From: Streptomyces sp. H27-C3
GTDB taxonomy: Bacteria; Actinomycetota; Actinomycetes; Streptomycetales; Streptomycetaceae
Direction of reading: 5' to 3'
Assembly (NCBI RefSeq): GCF_030063415.1
Contig: NZ_JASITA010000004.1
Coordinates: 213,350-277,349 of the forward strand
DNA: 64,000 nt
The translations under genes were made by a program, and so were the position numbers. Numbering within the stretch: the stretch's first letter is position 1; each line of letters begins with the position of its first letter. Below are positions 27,264 to 36,160 of this stretch, piece after piece. Below the pieces are notes generated by a model. The model made no database searches and was not told the DNA's origin. It saw only the letters and a list, made by a program, of their open reading frames with translations.

Positions 27264-28619
27264 GTGACGTCAGCGACCGCGGGGGGCGCCGCGAAAGTGA
27301 CGCCGCCCCCCGCCGACAACGGCAAACGCAAGAGCCTGACCGGCACACGCAAATCAATGGCGGTCGGCTTTCTGCTGCCCGCCCTGGTGCTGCTCGGCGC
27401 GCTCGTGGTCTACCCGATCGGGTACTCGATCTACCGGAGCTTCTTCGACAAGTCGGGCGACAGCTTCGCCGCCTTCGACAACTACGTGGAGATCTTCCGG
27501 GACGACACCATCCTGACGGCCGTCAAGAACAACATGATCTGGGTGGTCCTCGCCCCGACCATCTCGACCGCACTCGGCCTGATCTTCGCCGTCCTCACCG
27601 AGCGCATCCGCTGGGGAACGGCCTTCAAGCTGCTGCTCTTCATGCCGATGGCCATCTCGATGCTCGCCGCGGGCATCATCTTCCGGCTGGTGTACGAGCA
27701 GGACCCCGAGCGCGGGGTCGCCAACGCCGTCGCGGTCACCGCCCATGACGCCTTCGCCGAATCGGCCGGCTACCCCAAGGCGCGCCCGCTGCCGGTCCAT
27801 CCGCTCAAGGCGGGCGGCGGCGGGACCTTGGTCACCAAACAGACCGTGAGCGCGGGCGAGCAGGTCAACCTGCCGCTGGTGGGTGTCGCACCCGCCAAGA
27901 TGCCCGGCGACGCGAAGATCGCCGCACCCGCCGAGGTCTCCCAGGACCGGGTGAGCGGCACGGCCTGGCTGGACTTCACCCGGGGCGGCGGCGGCAAGCC
28001 CAACACCATCGACGCCAAGGAGTTGGGCCTCAAGGGCCTCAAGATCGAGGCGGTCAAGGACGGCAAGGTCGTCGAATCGACCCAGGCCGCCGCCGACGGC
28101 ACGTTCACCCTCTCGTCGAAGGCGGACGGCGCCGAACTGCGCCTGCCCGAATCGAACTTCCACGAGCCGTTCAACGGAGTCGACTGGCTCGGCCCGAATC
28201 TGGTGACACCGGCCATCATCGGCAGCTACGTCTGGATGTGGGCCGGCTTCGCGATGGTGCTGATCGCTGCCGGGCTCGCCGGTCTGCCACGTGAACTGCT
28301 CGAAGCCGCCCGGGTCGACGGCGCCAATGAGTGGCAGGTCTTCCGCCGCATCACCGTTCCCCTGCTCGCCCCCGTGCTCGCGGTGGTGCTGGTCACCCTG
28401 ATGATCAATGTGCTGAAGATCTTCGACCTGGTCTTCATCATCGCGCCGGGCTCGTCCCAGGACGACGCGAACGTGCTGGCGCTCCAGCTCTACCGCTCGT
28501 CGTTCGGCACCGATGCCGACCTCGGCGTGGGCAGCGCGATCGCCGTACTCCTGCTGCTCCTGGTGATCCCGGTGATGCTCTTCAACGTCCGTCGTTTGCG
28601 GAAGGAGGCACGCCGATGA
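27264..28619 (+). CDS. Carbohydrate ABC permease (MalF-like) with large external insertion
   Basis: 451 residues, about 150 longer than usual for this family. TM1 (~32-57), TM2 (~88-112) and TM3 (~120-144) are followed by ~160 hydrophilic residues (147-305) before TM4 (~313-340) and the EAA loop (EAARVDGANEWQVFRRITVPL). The insertion contains IEAVKDGKVVESTQAAADGTFTLS, which looks like a carboxypeptidase-regulatory/prealbumin-type beta-sandwich. It lies in the external TM3-TM4 loop, unlike the MalF P2 loop, which joins different helices. The GTG start at 27264 has no strong ribosome site; coupling to the upstream stop is likely. Its stop overlaps the next ATG. Confidence 0.9.
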   Translation: MTSATAGGAAKVTPPPADNGKRKSLTGTRKSMAVGFLLPALVLLGALVVYPIGYSIYRSFFDKSGDSFAAFDNYVEIFRDDTILTAVKNNMIWVVLAPTISTALGLIFAVLTERIRWGTAFKLLLFMPMAISMLAAGIIFRLVYEQDPERGVANAVAVTAHDAFAESAGYPKARPLPVHPLKAGGGGTLVTKQTVSAGEQVNLPLVGVAPAKMPGDAKIAAPAEVSQDRVSGTAWLDFTRGGGGKPNTIDAKELGLKGLKIEAVKDGKVVESTQAAADGTFTLSSKADGAELRLPESNFHEPFNGVDWLGPNLVTPAIIGSYVWMWAGFAMVLIAAGLAGLPRELLEAARVDGANEWQVFRRITVPLLAPVLAVVLVTLMINVLKIFDLVFIIAPGSSQDDANVLALQLYRSSFGTDADLGVGSAIAVLLLLLVIPVMLFNVRRLRKEARR

Positions 28620-29500
28620 CCACCACGGGTGGCCAAAGTGTGAAGGCGAAGCAGCCCCTCCCGGCACGGATCGCGGCCCGGGCCGGCGGCGGTGTGATGC
28701 GGATCTTCCTCATCCTGGTCGCGGTGTTCTGGCTGATGCCGACGGTCGGTCTGCTGCTCTCCTCACTGCGCACCTCCACCGACATCGCCTCGAGCGGCTG
28801 GTGGAAAGTCTTCACCTCCCCCTCGGAGGTGACCTTCGACAACTACTCCAACCTTCTCAAGAACGAAGCCATCACCGACTCCCTGCTCAGTACGATCATG
28901 ATCACCGTCCCGTCGACCGTGCTGGTCGTCGTGATCGGCGCACTGGCCGGGTACGCCTTCGCGTGGATGGACTTCCCGGGCCGTGACTGGTGGTTCCTGG
29001 TCGTCGTCGGTCTGCTGGTGGTTCCGGTGCAGGTCGCCCTGATCCCAGTGTCCAAGCTCTTCGGCTCGGTGGGTCTCTTCGAGACCACGGCGGGCGTGGT
29101 GCTGTTCCACGTCGCGTTCGGGCTGCCCTTCGCGATCTTCCTGCTGCGGAACTTCTTCGCGGAGATCCCCAAGGAGCTCCTGGAGGCGGCGCGGCTCGAC
29201 GGAGCGGGCGAGATCCGGCTGTTCACCCGTGTCGTGATGCCGCTGGGCGGTCCTGCCATCGCCTCGCTCGGCATCTTCCAGTTCCTGTGGGTCTGGAACG
29301 ACATGCTGATCGCCCTGATCTTCGCCGACTCGGCCAATCCGCCGATCACGGTCGAACTTCAGCGCCAAGTGAGGCAGTTCGGCAACAACATCGACATCCT
29401 GGCGCCCGGCGCCTTCATCTCGATGGTCATCCCGCTCATCGTGTTCTTCGCGTTCCAGAAGCAGTTCGTGTCCGGCGTGATGGCAGGCGCGGTCAAATAG
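28616..29500 (+). CDS. Carbohydrate ABC permease (MalG-like)
   Basis: 294 residues with six hydrophobic segments and the EAA motif (EAARLDGAGEIRLFTRVVMPLGGPAI, ~195-220), the contact site for the ATPase. ATG 28616 overlaps the upstream permease stop (ATGA) and has GGAAGGAGG 9 bases upstream. It completes the importer with the lipoprotein and the first permease. It is of normal size, with no counterpart to the insertion in its partner. A hairpin follows 57 bases downstream. Confidence 0.93.
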   Translation: MTTTGGQSVKAKQPLPARIAARAGGGVMRIFLILVAVFWLMPTVGLLLSSLRTSTDIASSGWWKVFTSPSEVTFDNYSNLLKNEAITDSLLSTIMITVPSTVLVVVIGALAGYAFAWMDFPGRDWWFLVVVGLLVVPVQVALIPVSKLFGSVGLFETTAGVVLFHVAFGLPFAIFLLRNFFAEIPKELLEAARLDGAGEIRLFTRVVMPLGGPAIASLGIFQFLWVWNDMLIALIFADSANPPITVELQRQVRQFGNNIDILAPGAFISMVIPLIVFFAFQKQFVSGVMAGAVK

Positions 29501-29556
29501 CGCCTGCCAAGGGTTGTTCGGTTGCCCTTTCGGCCACTCCGTGGACAGCGTTGACC

Positions 29557-29589
29557 TGGCGGCCCGGTTCTCTTGAAACCGGGCCGCCA
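29557..29589 (+). terminator. Terminator of the sugar ABC operon
   Basis: A perfect 13-bp stem (29557-29569 with 29577-29589) and 7-base loop, 57 bases after the permease stop and before the next plus-strand gene. Confidence 0.82.
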
Positions 29590-29686
29590 TGCCGCGCTCT
29601 TCCCCCGTATGCCACGTCCGGCGTAACCACTTCACTCCTTCGGCCGTTCCTGGGTCAGATGCCCACGTCGACCCCCTGGATGTGCC

Positions 29687-32266
29687 GTGCCCCGGTTCAG
29701 CGTCATCGTGCCTGCGTTCAAGGTCCAGGCTTATCTGGAGGAGTGCCTCGATTCGGTGCTGATCCAGAGCTACGACGATCTCGAACTGATCGTGGTGGAC
29801 GACTGCTCGCCGGGCTCCAGTGGCGCGGTCATCGACGCGCACGCGGCGCGCGACGCGCGGGTCGCGGCCGTGCGTCTGACGCGGAACACCGGACCGGGCC
29901 CCGCCCGCAACGCCGGGGCCACCCGGGCGACCGGCGACTATCTGATCTTCCTCGACGGCGCCGACACCCTGGTTCCCGGCGCGCTCCAGGCCATCACCGA
30001 CCGCCTCAAGGAGACGGACGGCCCCGACCTCCTGGTCTACGACCACGCCCGTACGCACTGGTCGGGCGAGGCCTTACGCGACCAACACGCCGCGCAGCTC
30101 TCCGAGGAGGGCCCGGCCGCCTTCGAACTCGCCGACCGTCCGGGCCTGCTGAATCTCCCTGCGGTGGTGTGGAACAAGGCGTACAGCCGTGAGTTCGTGG
30201 AACGCGAGGGCTTCGCCTTCGCACCCGGCCGCTACGAGGACGTCCCCTGGACCTACCCGGCGCTGCTGGCCGCCGACTCGATCGCCGTCCTGGACCGGGT
30301 GTGTGTACACCACCGCCAGCGCCGCCGGAGCGGCATCATCACGGTTAGCACACGCAGTGCGGGCGGTGGGAGCAGCTTCGGCACGGGAAGTGCGGGCAGT
30401 TCGGGCAGCGCGGGCAGCTTCACCACCGGCAGTGCGAGCAGTTCGGCCAGCTTCACCGCCGGCAGCACGCACAGCGCTGGCGACTTCACCTCGGGCAGCA
30501 CGGGAGGTGCGGGCCGCGTCGCCAGCACGGGAGGCGCGGGCAGCGTCGGCCGCACTACCGACGCCGACAGCGCAGCCCACGTCGATGACACAGCCCGTGC
30601 CGACAGCACAGCCCGCACCGGTGGCACGGCCCGCACCGGCAGCCTCAGCGGTACAGCCACCGGCCGCGAGCACTTCGACGTCTTCGGCCAGTACGACCGA
30701 GTCTTCGCCTTCATCGACGCCCGCCCCGAACTGAGCCACTGGCGCCCGCTGGTCTTCCGGCGGATGGCCGACCACTTCACCCTGCTGGTCACCGCCCGGG
30801 GGCAGCTGCCGCGCGGCAGCCACGGCGAGTTCTTCCAACTGGCCCGCGCCCACTACCGCCGCCACCGCGCCCCAGGCACCGCCCCGCGCCCGAGCGCCCG
30901 GCTGCGACACGCGACGGTCCGACTGGGCAGCCACCGCCTGCACCGCGCGCTGCGGGCCGCCCTGCGACTGCGCTCCTCCCTCCGCCGCCGGTCCGCGGCA
31001 TTCCGGCGCACCGTCCGCGCCGCCGTCCTCCAGCTGCACTATCGCGTCCAGCTGCGCCTGCCCCTGCGGCCCGATCGGGCGGTCTTCACCGCCTACGCGC
31101 ACGCCGGTTACGTCTGCAACCCCGCCGCGATCGAGGAGCAGGTACGCGAACTCGCCCCACACATCCACACCTCCTGGATCGCCACCCCCGAGCACCACCA
31201 CACCGTCCCCACCGGAACCCGCACGATCCGGCCGGACACTTTCGCCCACTGGACGGCCCTGGCCCGCGCCAAGTACCTGGTGAACAACGTCGGCTTCGAC
31301 CCGCGCCTGACCAAGCGCCCCGGCCAGATCGTCCTCCAGACCCAGCACGGCACCCCGCTCAAGTCGATGGGCCTCGATCTCCAGGACCACCCGGCGGCCG
31401 CCCGCACCACCGACTTCACCCGCCTTCTCAACGACGTCGACAAGTGGGACTACTGCCTCTCCGCCAATCGCCACTCCTCCCTGATCTGGGAGCGGGCGTA
31501 CCCCTCGGGCTACACCACGCTCGAATACGGCCTTCCCCGCAACGACGTCTTCCAGCGCGCCACCGCCACCGACGTCGCCCGCCTGCGCTCCACACTCCGC
31601 ATCCCCGAGGGCTTCACCGCCCTGCTGTACGCCCCGACCCACCGCGACTACCGCCGCGACCAGCTCCCGCTCCTCGACCTCGACCGGATCTCCCGCGCGC
31701 TGGGCCCCCGGGTCGTCATCCTCAATCGCGCCCTCTACTCCTCCAACGTGCCGTTCTCCCGCCCGCGTTCCGCACGATCGGGTGAATCCCCACGGATCAT
31801 CGATGTCAGCGAGCACCCCTCGGTAAAGACGCTCTGTCTGGCTGCCGACGCCCTGATCACGGACTACTCGTCACTGATGTTCGACTACGCCAACCTCGAC
31901 CGCCCGATCGTCGTGCACACCGACGACTGGGACGCGTACGAGGCTGCTCGCGGCACCTACTTCGACCTGCGCGAGTTCCCGCCGGGCGCGATCGCCCGCA
32001 CCGAGGAGGAGCTGATCGACATCTTCTCCAGCGGGCACTGGCGCGGCTCCCGCTCCGCCCAGTTGCGGGCCGCCTTCCGGGCGCGTTTCTGCGCGTACGA
32101 CGACGGCCTGGCGGCCGAGCGCGTCGTCCGCCACGTGTTCCTCGGCGAGACGACCGCGCTGCCGTCCGTCGTGCCCCTGGAGGACCGCAGGCCGGTTCCG
32201 GCGGCGGGCCCCCGGCACGAGCGCGGGCGCGACCTCTCCGGCCTCCTGCCGGCCGGAGGCCGCTGA
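29687..32266 (+). CDS. GT2 glycosyltransferase fused to CDP-glycerol glycerophosphotransferase (TagF-like)
   Basis: The 859-residue protein begins with a family 2 glycosyltransferase (~1-215; FSVIVPAFKVQAYLEECLDSVL, VVDDCSPGSS, FLDGADT with Gly where DxD is usual). Residues ~218-326 are a Ser/Gly/Thr/Ala-rich low-complexity insertion. The C-terminal part (~440-840) is a CDP-glycerol:glycerophosphate glycerophosphotransferase domain (QTQHGTPLKSMG, YAPTHRD, ITDYSSLMFDYA). Such proteins polymerise poly(glycerol phosphate)-type wall teichoic chains, or in actinobacteria related polyol-phosphate glycopolymers. GTG 29687 has a weak ribosome site. The TagGH-like exporter 0.8 kb downstream supports a wall-polymer role. 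Confidence 0.87.
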   Translation: MPRFSVIVPAFKVQAYLEECLDSVLIQSYDDLELIVVDDCSPGSSGAVIDAHAARDARVAAVRLTRNTGPGPARNAGATRATGDYLIFLDGADTLVPGALQAITDRLKETDGPDLLVYDHARTHWSGEALRDQHAAQLSEEGPAAFELADRPGLLNLPAVVWNKAYSREFVEREGFAFAPGRYEDVPWTYPALLAADSIAVLDRVCVHHRQRRRSGIITVSTRSAGGGSSFGTGSAGSSGSAGSFTTGSASSSASFTAGSTHSAGDFTSGSTGGAGRVASTGGAGSVGRTTDADSAAHVDDTARADSTARTGGTARTGSLSGTATGREHFDVFGQYDRVFAFIDARPELSHWRPLVFRRMADHFTLLVTARGQLPRGSHGEFFQLARAHYRRHRAPGTAPRPSARLRHATVRLGSHRLHRALRAALRLRSSLRRRSAAFRRTVRAAVLQLHYRVQLRLPLRPDRAVFTAYAHAGYVCNPAAIEEQVRELAPHIHTSWIATPEHHHTVPTGTRTIRPDTFAHWTALARAKYLVNNVGFDPRLTKRPGQIVLQTQHGTPLKSMGLDLQDHPAAARTTDFTRLLNDVDKWDYCLSANRHSSLIWERAYPSGYTTLEYGLPRNDVFQRATATDVARLRSTLRIPEGFTALLYAPTHRDYRRDQLPLLDLDRISRALGPRVVILNRALYSSNVPFSRPRSARSGESPRIIDVSEHPSVKTLCLAADALITDYSSLMFDYANLDRPIVVHTDDWDAYEAARGTYFDLREFPPGAIARTEEELIDIFSSGHWRGSRSAQLRAAFRARFCAYDDGLAAERVVRHVFLGETTALPSVVPLEDRRPVPAAGPRHERGRDLSGLLPAGGR
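30340..30665 (+). repeat. Low-complexity Ser/Gly/Thr-coding insertion inside the fusion gene
   Basis: Imperfect short repeats such as GGCAGCACGGG and GCGGGCAGC encode runs like [10 protein letters not shown] and ARTGGTARTGS. The stretch lies between the two halves of the GT2 acceptor region and the helical linker, where related enzymes have a short loop, so it looks like repeat expansion. Confidence 0.7.
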
Positions 32267-32378
32267 GGTCTGATGTCGCTGAGGGGCGGAGCCGCAGAGA
32301 CGGGACGCCGCTGAGGTCGCCGGAGGCCGAGCCCACCCGCCGCCCGGGCTCGGGGCGCCCGGAGCCGGCCGAAGCTGA

Positions 32379-32981
32379 TCAGGCCTTGAGAGCCGCGACG
32401 GCGGATGCCGCGAGGTTGTCCAGATAGCCGGCGGGCAGCTCGGTGCGCACGACCACCAGCCGCCAGTACAGCGGGCCGATCATGAGGTCGAGCGCACGGT
32501 CGACGTCGGCGCCCACGGGCAGTTCCCCGCGCTCGACGGCATCCCGCACGACCCCGGCCGCCAGGCCCCGTCGGCCGTCGAGCAGCGCCGTCCTGATCGC
32601 GTCGGCGATCTCTGGATTGCGCGCGGCCTCGACGAGCAGGTCCGGGATCACCTGCGAGGCGACCGGGTGCCGCAGCGCGTGCGAGGCGACCTCGATGAGG
32701 GCGCGCACATCCCCGTACAGCGAACCGGTGGCGGGGGCGGGCACCCCCTGGGACGCGACGGCGGAGACCAGGTCCAGGACGAGCTCCAGCTTGGACTTCC
32801 AACGACGGTAGACGGCCGTCTTGCCGACACCGGCCCTGCGGGCGATCCCCTCGATCGACATCCGGGCGAAGCCGACGGCGGCCAGCTCGTCGAAGACGGC
32901 GGCACGGATCGCATCGGTCACGTCCTCCCTGAGCACTGCGGCTCCGGCGGGCGCACGGCGTGAGGTCATGCGAGGAAGCAT
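32379..32981 (-). CDS. TetR family transcriptional regulator
   Basis: About 200 residues with an N-terminal TetR helix-turn-helix (~20-65; DAIRAAVFDELAAVGFARMSIEGIARRAGVGKTAVYRRWKSK) and a C-terminal ligand domain of the TetR_C type (LPVGADVDRALDLMIGPLYWRLVV). ATG 32981 follows an AT-rich GCGTAAAAACGC dyad with no ribosome site, so translation may be leaderless; ATG 32969 is the alternative (196 residues). It is divergent from the TagG-like permease gene and convergent with the TagF-like fusion gene, so it probably represses itself and the exporter. The ligand is unknown. Confidence 0.9.
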   Translation of the reverse strand: MLPRMTSRRAPAGAAVLREDVTDAIRAAVFDELAAVGFARMSIEGIARRAGVGKTAVYRRWKSKLELVLDLVSAVASQGVPAPATGSLYGDVRALIEVASHALRHPVASQVIPDLLVEAARNPEIADAIRTALLDGRRGLAAGVVRDAVERGELPVGADVDRALDLMIGPLYWRLVVVRTELPAGYLDNLAASAVAALKA

Positions 32982-32982
32982 A

Positions 32983-32994
32983 GCGTTTTTACGC
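32983..32994. promoter_or_regulatory. Candidate TetR operator / promoter dyad
   Basis: GCGT-TTTT-ACGC, immediately upstream of the TetR start, is followed 14 bases later by GTTGCGT, which repeats its right half (TTGCGT on the minus strand). Short arms make the call tentative. Confidence 0.3.
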
Positions 32995-33106
32995 AACGAC
33001 GAGACGGTTGCGTTCCGACGTTGACGCCATCTACTCTCGGCGTCACGACGATACGGGCCCGTCCCGTCGTCAGTGCAGACCCGGCCCCCCGTCGAAAGCC
33101 GCAGAT

Positions 33107-34105
33107 GTGAGCCTGCCGACCGCCCAGCCCGCACCGCCCACGACCCCGCCCCCGACCCCGACCCCGACCGGACAACTCACACCAACCACCCCGACCACAC
33201 CATCCGCACTACCCACCCCAGCACCACCGGTGAACCTGGCGGAACTGGCCGCTCGCCATGGCCTGACGGTGAGCGGCGCGCGCCCCTCGCTGCCCGAGTA
33301 CACCCGCCGCCTGTGGGGCCGGCGGCACTTCGTCGTGGCGTTCGCCACTGCCCGGCTGACCGCGCAGTACAGCCAGGCCAAGCTGGGCCAGATCTGGCAG
33401 ATCATGACCCCGCTGCTCAACGCGACGGTCTACTACTTCATCTTCGGCGTCCTGCTGCACACCAAAGACGGCGTCGCAGATTTCGTCCCGTTCCTGGTCA
33501 CGGGCGTCTTCGTGTGGACGTTCACCAGCAGTTCGGTCATGGCGGGCACCCGCTCCCTCACCTCGAACCTCGGCCTGGTGCGGGCCCTGCACTTCCCGCG
33601 CGCCGCGCTGCCCGTCTCTTACGCCCTCCAACAGCTTCAGCAGCTGCTCTTCTCCATGGCCGTGCTGTCGGTGATCCTGGTCTGCTTCGGGCAGGTCCCG
33701 CGCGCGTCCTGGCTGCTCGCACTCCCGGCGCTGCTGCTGCAGTCGGTGTTCAACACGGGGCTGGCGATGGTCATGGCCAGGCTGGCGTCCGCCACCCCGG
33801 ACATCGCCCAGCTGATGCCGTTCGTCCTGCGCACCTGGATGTACGTGTCGGGCGTCATGTGGAGCATCGGCCATGTCCTGCACAACAACCACCTGCCGCA
33901 CCTGCCGCACCTGGCGCTCGTCGCGCTGGAGTGCAATCCGGCGGCCGTCTACATCGACCTGATGCGCTTCGCCCTCATCGACAGCTTCACCGTCACCCAA
34001 CTGCCCCCGCACGTCTGGCTCGTGGCCACGGGCTGGGCGCTCCTCGCGGGCGTGGGCGGCTTCATCTACTTTTGGCAGGCAGAGGAGATGTATGGCCGTG
34101 GCTGA
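33107..34105 (+). CDS. ABC-2 type glycopolymer export permease (TagG/RfbD-like)
   Basis: 332 residues: a Pro/Thr-rich N-terminal tail (~1-45, TPPPTPTPTG), a cytoplasmic region with LPEYTRRLWGRRHFVVAFATARLTAQYSQAKLGQIWQIMTPLLNATVYYFIFGVLL, which is the typical entry to TM1 in TagG/Wzm exporters, then six membrane segments. The start is GTG 33107; the frame is open to 33008 but the extension lacks resemblance to the family. It overlaps the ATPase gene by 14 bases, forming an exporter for a lipid-linked surface polymer, likely that built by the TagF-like fusion enzyme. Confidence 0.88.
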   Translation: MSLPTAQPAPPTTPPPTPTPTGQLTPTTPTTPSALPTPAPPVNLAELAARHGLTVSGARPSLPEYTRRLWGRRHFVVAFATARLTAQYSQAKLGQIWQIMTPLLNATVYYFIFGVLLHTKDGVADFVPFLVTGVFVWTFTSSSVMAGTRSLTSNLGLVRALHFPRAALPVSYALQQLQQLLFSMAVLSVILVCFGQVPRASWLLALPALLLQSVFNTGLAMVMARLASATPDIAQLMPFVLRTWMYVSGVMWSIGHVLHNNHLPHLPHLALVALECNPAAVYIDLMRFALIDSFTVTQLPPHVWLVATGWALLAGVGGFIYFWQAEEMYGRG

Positions 34106-34829
34106 CCACACCGCACAAGACCCCGTCCCCACCGTCGTCGCCGACGACGTGCACATCGCCTACAAGGTCCGCGGCGGTCGCTCAGGCGTACGCGAAGTGC
34201 ACGCCGTCCGGGGCGTCACCTTCGTCGCGCACCGGGGCGAGGCCATCGGACTCATCGGGTCCAACGGGTCCGGGAAATCGACCCTCCTGAAGGCGGTCGC
34301 CGGCCTGCTTCCGCCCGCACAGGGCCACGTCTACACCCAGGGCCAGCCCTCACTGCTCGGCGTCAACGCCGCCTTGATGAACGACCTGACGGGCGAGCGC
34401 AACATCATCCTCGGCGGCCTCGCGATGGGCATGACCCGTCGGCAGATCCGTGAACGCTGCGCAGGGATCGTCGACTTCTCCGGCATCAACGACCGCGACC
34501 AGGACTCCATCACCCTGCCCATGCGTACGTACTCATCGGGCATGGCAGCCCGGCTCCGGTTCTCGATCGCCGCCGCCAGGAGCCACGACGTACTGCTGAT
34601 CGACGAGGCGCTGGCCACAGGCGACGCGAAGTTCCAGCGTCGCAGCCGGGCCAGGATCGCCGAGCTGCGCGAGCAGGCGGGCACCGTCTTCCTGGTCAGC
34701 CACAACAACAGGACCATCACCGAGACCTGTGACCGGGCGATCTGGCTGGAGGCAGGGGTCGTACGGACCGACGGGCCCGCGGAAGACGTCGTAGCCGCCT
34801 ATGAGGCACATACAAAGCGTAGCAAATAG
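34092..34829 (+). CDS. ABC-type glycopolymer export ATPase (TagH/Wzt-like)
   Basis: 245 residues. Walker A is GSNGSGKS at 56-63, the signature is the YSSGMAARLRFSIA variant typical of TagH/Wzt rather than LSGGQ, Walker B is VLLIDEALATGD, and the H-loop is LVSHNN. There is no C-terminal carbohydrate-binding extension, unlike some Wzt proteins. It overlaps the end of the permease gene. The pair would flip or export an undecaprenyl-linked polymer across the membrane. Confidence 0.92.
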   Translation: MAVADHTAQDPVPTVVADDVHIAYKVRGGRSGVREVHAVRGVTFVAHRGEAIGLIGSNGSGKSTLLKAVAGLLPPAQGHVYTQGQPSLLGVNAALMNDLTGERNIILGGLAMGMTRRQIRERCAGIVDFSGINDRDQDSITLPMRTYSSGMAARLRFSIAAARSHDVLLIDEALATGDAKFQRRSRARIAELREQAGTVFLVSHNNRTITETCDRAIWLEAGVVRTDGPAEDVVAAYEAHTKRSK

Positions 34830-34855
34830 ACCAAAGAGGGCTAAAGTCCCTCTGG

Positions 34856-36097
34856 ATGACGACCCAGCAGATCGGGGCTCTCGACCCGACCCCCACCCCC
34901 GGCTCGCACGCCCCCACGCCCCGCGCACGCCGCTCTTCGCGCGCCCTCGGCGCAGTCTGGCTCACCACCCGGCTCGCCCTGCTCGTCCTGCTCTCCGGCG
35001 CCGTCGTCGAGCTCGGCGACATCAGCGGGGAGGTCCACGGGATCTACTTCCGCTGGTACGAGCAACTGGCCCGTGGCGACTTCCCGCTCGACGATGCCAT
35101 GTGGCAGTACCCGCCCGCCGCGGGCCTGGTGATCCTCGCGCCCGCCGCACTGCCGTGGCTGACCTACTTCCAGGCCTTCGTGGTCCTCACCCTCCTCGCC
35201 GACGCCCTCGTCACCATCGCGCTCGCACGGGCGGGCGCGGGGCGCGGACGGAGTTCCGGGGGCGCGTGGATGTGGGTGTGCGCCCTGCCGCTGCTCCTGC
35301 ATCTGCCCCTGGTCCGGTACGACGTCCTGGTCACCACCCTCGCCGTACTGGCCCTCCTCGCGATGCGCACCCGGCCGCGCGTCGGCGGCGCGCTGGCCGC
35401 CCTGGGCGCACTGGTGAAGGTCTGGCCGGCGCTCACGCTGCTCGGCACTCCGCGCGGTCGCGGCACTCGCGACGCCTGGCTGTCCGCCGTCGTGGCCGCG
35501 CTGGCGCTGCTCGCCTTCCTGTCCCTCTCCTTCTCGCACACCCTCGACTTTCTGCGTCAGCAGGGCAGCAGGGGCGTGCAGATCGAGTCGCTGGGCGGCA
35601 CCGCGCTGTCGCTCGCGCGGCTGACCGGCTGGCCGGGGACGGTCACCTTCCGGTACGGGGCGATGGAGTTCACCGGGCCGTACGTGTCGACCGTCGCGCA
35701 TCTGTCACTGCTCTGCACGGCCGCCGCCTTCTGCTGGCTGCTGGTGTGGCGGTTCAGAGCGCGGCGCTGGACAGCCGCCACGCCCTTCGACGCGGCCTTG
35801 TGCGCCGTGCTGCTGTTCACCGTCACCAGCCGGGTGATCAGCCCGCAGTACCTGATCTGGCTGCTGGGCCTGGCCGCGGTCTGCCTCACCTCGCGCGCCA
35901 CCTCGCAACGCCCGGTCGCCGCCCTGCTGCTGCCCGCCGCCGCGATCAGCTCGCTCGTCTATCCGGTGCTGTACGAGGAAGTGGTGACGGGCACGCCGCT
36001 GGGCTGCGCACTCATGGTCGTACGCAACGGACTGCTGCTCGGCGCGGCCGTCCTGTCCTGCCACCGGCTCTGGTCCACAACTGCGACACGGCAGTGA
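34856..36097 (+). CDS. GT87-like polyprenol-phosphate-dependent membrane glycosyltransferase
   Basis: The 413-residue protein has a Pro/Thr/Arg-rich cytoplasmic tail, then about ten hydrophobic segments with the GT-C/GT87 (DUF2029) pattern: a first external loop with acidic residues (ELGDISGEVHGIYFRWYEQLARGDFPLDDAMWQYPPAAGL, ~52-91), LVRYDVLVTTLAV, and ALVKVWPAL (~178-186), a recurring feature of this family. Such enzymes use polyprenyl-phosphate-mannose outside the membrane. It follows the exporter ATPase by 26 bases and may add sugars to the exported polymer (inference). Confidence 0.8.
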   Translation: MTTQQIGALDPTPTPGSHAPTPRARRSSRALGAVWLTTRLALLVLLSGAVVELGDISGEVHGIYFRWYEQLARGDFPLDDAMWQYPPAAGLVILAPAALPWLTYFQAFVVLTLLADALVTIALARAGAGRGRSSGGAWMWVCALPLLLHLPLVRYDVLVTTLAVLALLAMRTRPRVGGALAALGALVKVWPALTLLGTPRGRGTRDAWLSAVVAALALLAFLSLSFSHTLDFLRQQGSRGVQIESLGGTALSLARLTGWPGTVTFRYGAMEFTGPYVSTVAHLSLLCTAAAFCWLLVWRFRARRWTAATPFDAALCAVLLFTVTSRVISPQYLIWLLGLAAVCLTSRATSQRPVAALLLPAAAISSLVYPVLYEEVVTGTPLGCALMVVRNGLLLGAAVLSCHRLWSTTATRQ

Positions 36098-36135
36098 AGG
36101 GGGCGCCCCCCACCTTCCGGTGCGGGGCGCCCCCT
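36098..36135. terminator. Bidirectional terminator
   Basis: AGGGGGCGCCCC/GGGGCGCCCCCT arms (36098-36109 with 36124-36135) with an inner CACC/GGTG stem, between the convergent GT87-like and glutamate dehydrogenase genes. Confidence 0.85.
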
Positions 36136-36160
36136 GTTTCGTACCGCTGTCACGGATGGA

